Shown in pieces: positions 61,027-64,000 of a DNA stretch of 64,000 bases. A program made the translations under genes and the position numbers. The first letter of the stretch is position 1; the number at the start of each line of letters is the position of its first letter. Source of the DNA: Sandaracinaceae bacterium (GTDB taxonomy: Bacteria > Myxococcota_A > Polyangia > Polyangiales > Sandaracinaceae); NCBI GenBank assembly GCA_019637095.1, contig JAHBWG010000008.1, positions 62,001-126,000 of the forward strand, written 5' to 3'. The notes beneath the pieces were generated by a model, which was given only the letters and a program-made list of their open reading frames with translations, was not told the DNA's origin and searched no databases.

Positions 61027-64000
<2,974 letters not shown>

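Overview
This is a very GC-rich window with strongly G/C-ending codons. It carries four Hanks-type Ser/Thr kinase genes or parts of genes' context typical of Myxococcota (three kinases: one cut by the left edge, one PknK-like, one with a transmembrane segment), many small lipoproteins with Asp/Ala/Gly-rich linkers, large TPR proteins and one C-terminal tail resembling the MYXO-CTERM sorting tag. Together these suggest a Myxococcota chromosome, probably Polyangiales or a Sandaracinus relative. That placement is inferred from gene style, not from a marker gene.

Left half (1-24 kb). After a partial kinase come a decayed RCC1-repeat gene, a MopE-like lipoprotein with a 21-bp tandem repeat, a DUF6544-like protein, a radical SAM enzyme, a small membrane protein and a flavin-dependent halogenase-like protein. 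A short remnant of a HEPN-like reading frame and a VapBC-type toxin-antitoxin pair follow. Next are a translationally coupled AmpG permease and serine hydrolase, a frameshifted Rpn-family nuclease/transposase relic and an alpha/beta hydrolase. A four-gene TadE/TadG-like block, a CPBP protease, two large convergent TPR proteins, a coiled-coil envelope protein, a VOC protein and tryptophanyl-tRNA synthetase complete this part.

Middle (24-45 kb). A minus-strand run ends in a 1015-residue receiver-like/TPR protein with a Pro-Val-Asp-Ala linker. It is followed by an SDR dehydrogenase, a PknK-like kinase-ATPase, an AraC-type regulator, an NfeD plus two-flotillin operon, a KDPG-aldolase-like protein lacking its catalytic residues and a zinc-ribbon membrane protein. 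A small family of CsgG-like lipoproteins (three copies) lies beside a TPR protein and a membrane Ser/Thr kinase.

Right part (45-64 kb). This is accessory and defence-like. A DUF4143 ATPase, an orphan Imm49-type immunity protein and an ImmA/IrrE metallopeptidase-PIN pair lead into a pseudogene scar derived from the zinc-ribbon gene family. A co-directional operon of at least 14 kb then runs off the right edge: SNF2 helicase with DUF3883, small PD-(D/E)XK-like protein, protein with two HEPN-like motifs, two different DUF1156 DNA methyltransferases and a DUF499 ATPase with an N-terminal Swt1-like HEPN region. The helicase/DUF1156/DUF499 trio matches the core of type 3 BREX-like modification defence. 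The extra nuclease and HEPN genes, the twin methyltransferases and a compositionally foreign segment inside the first methyltransferase make it the best candidate for an undescribed system variant.
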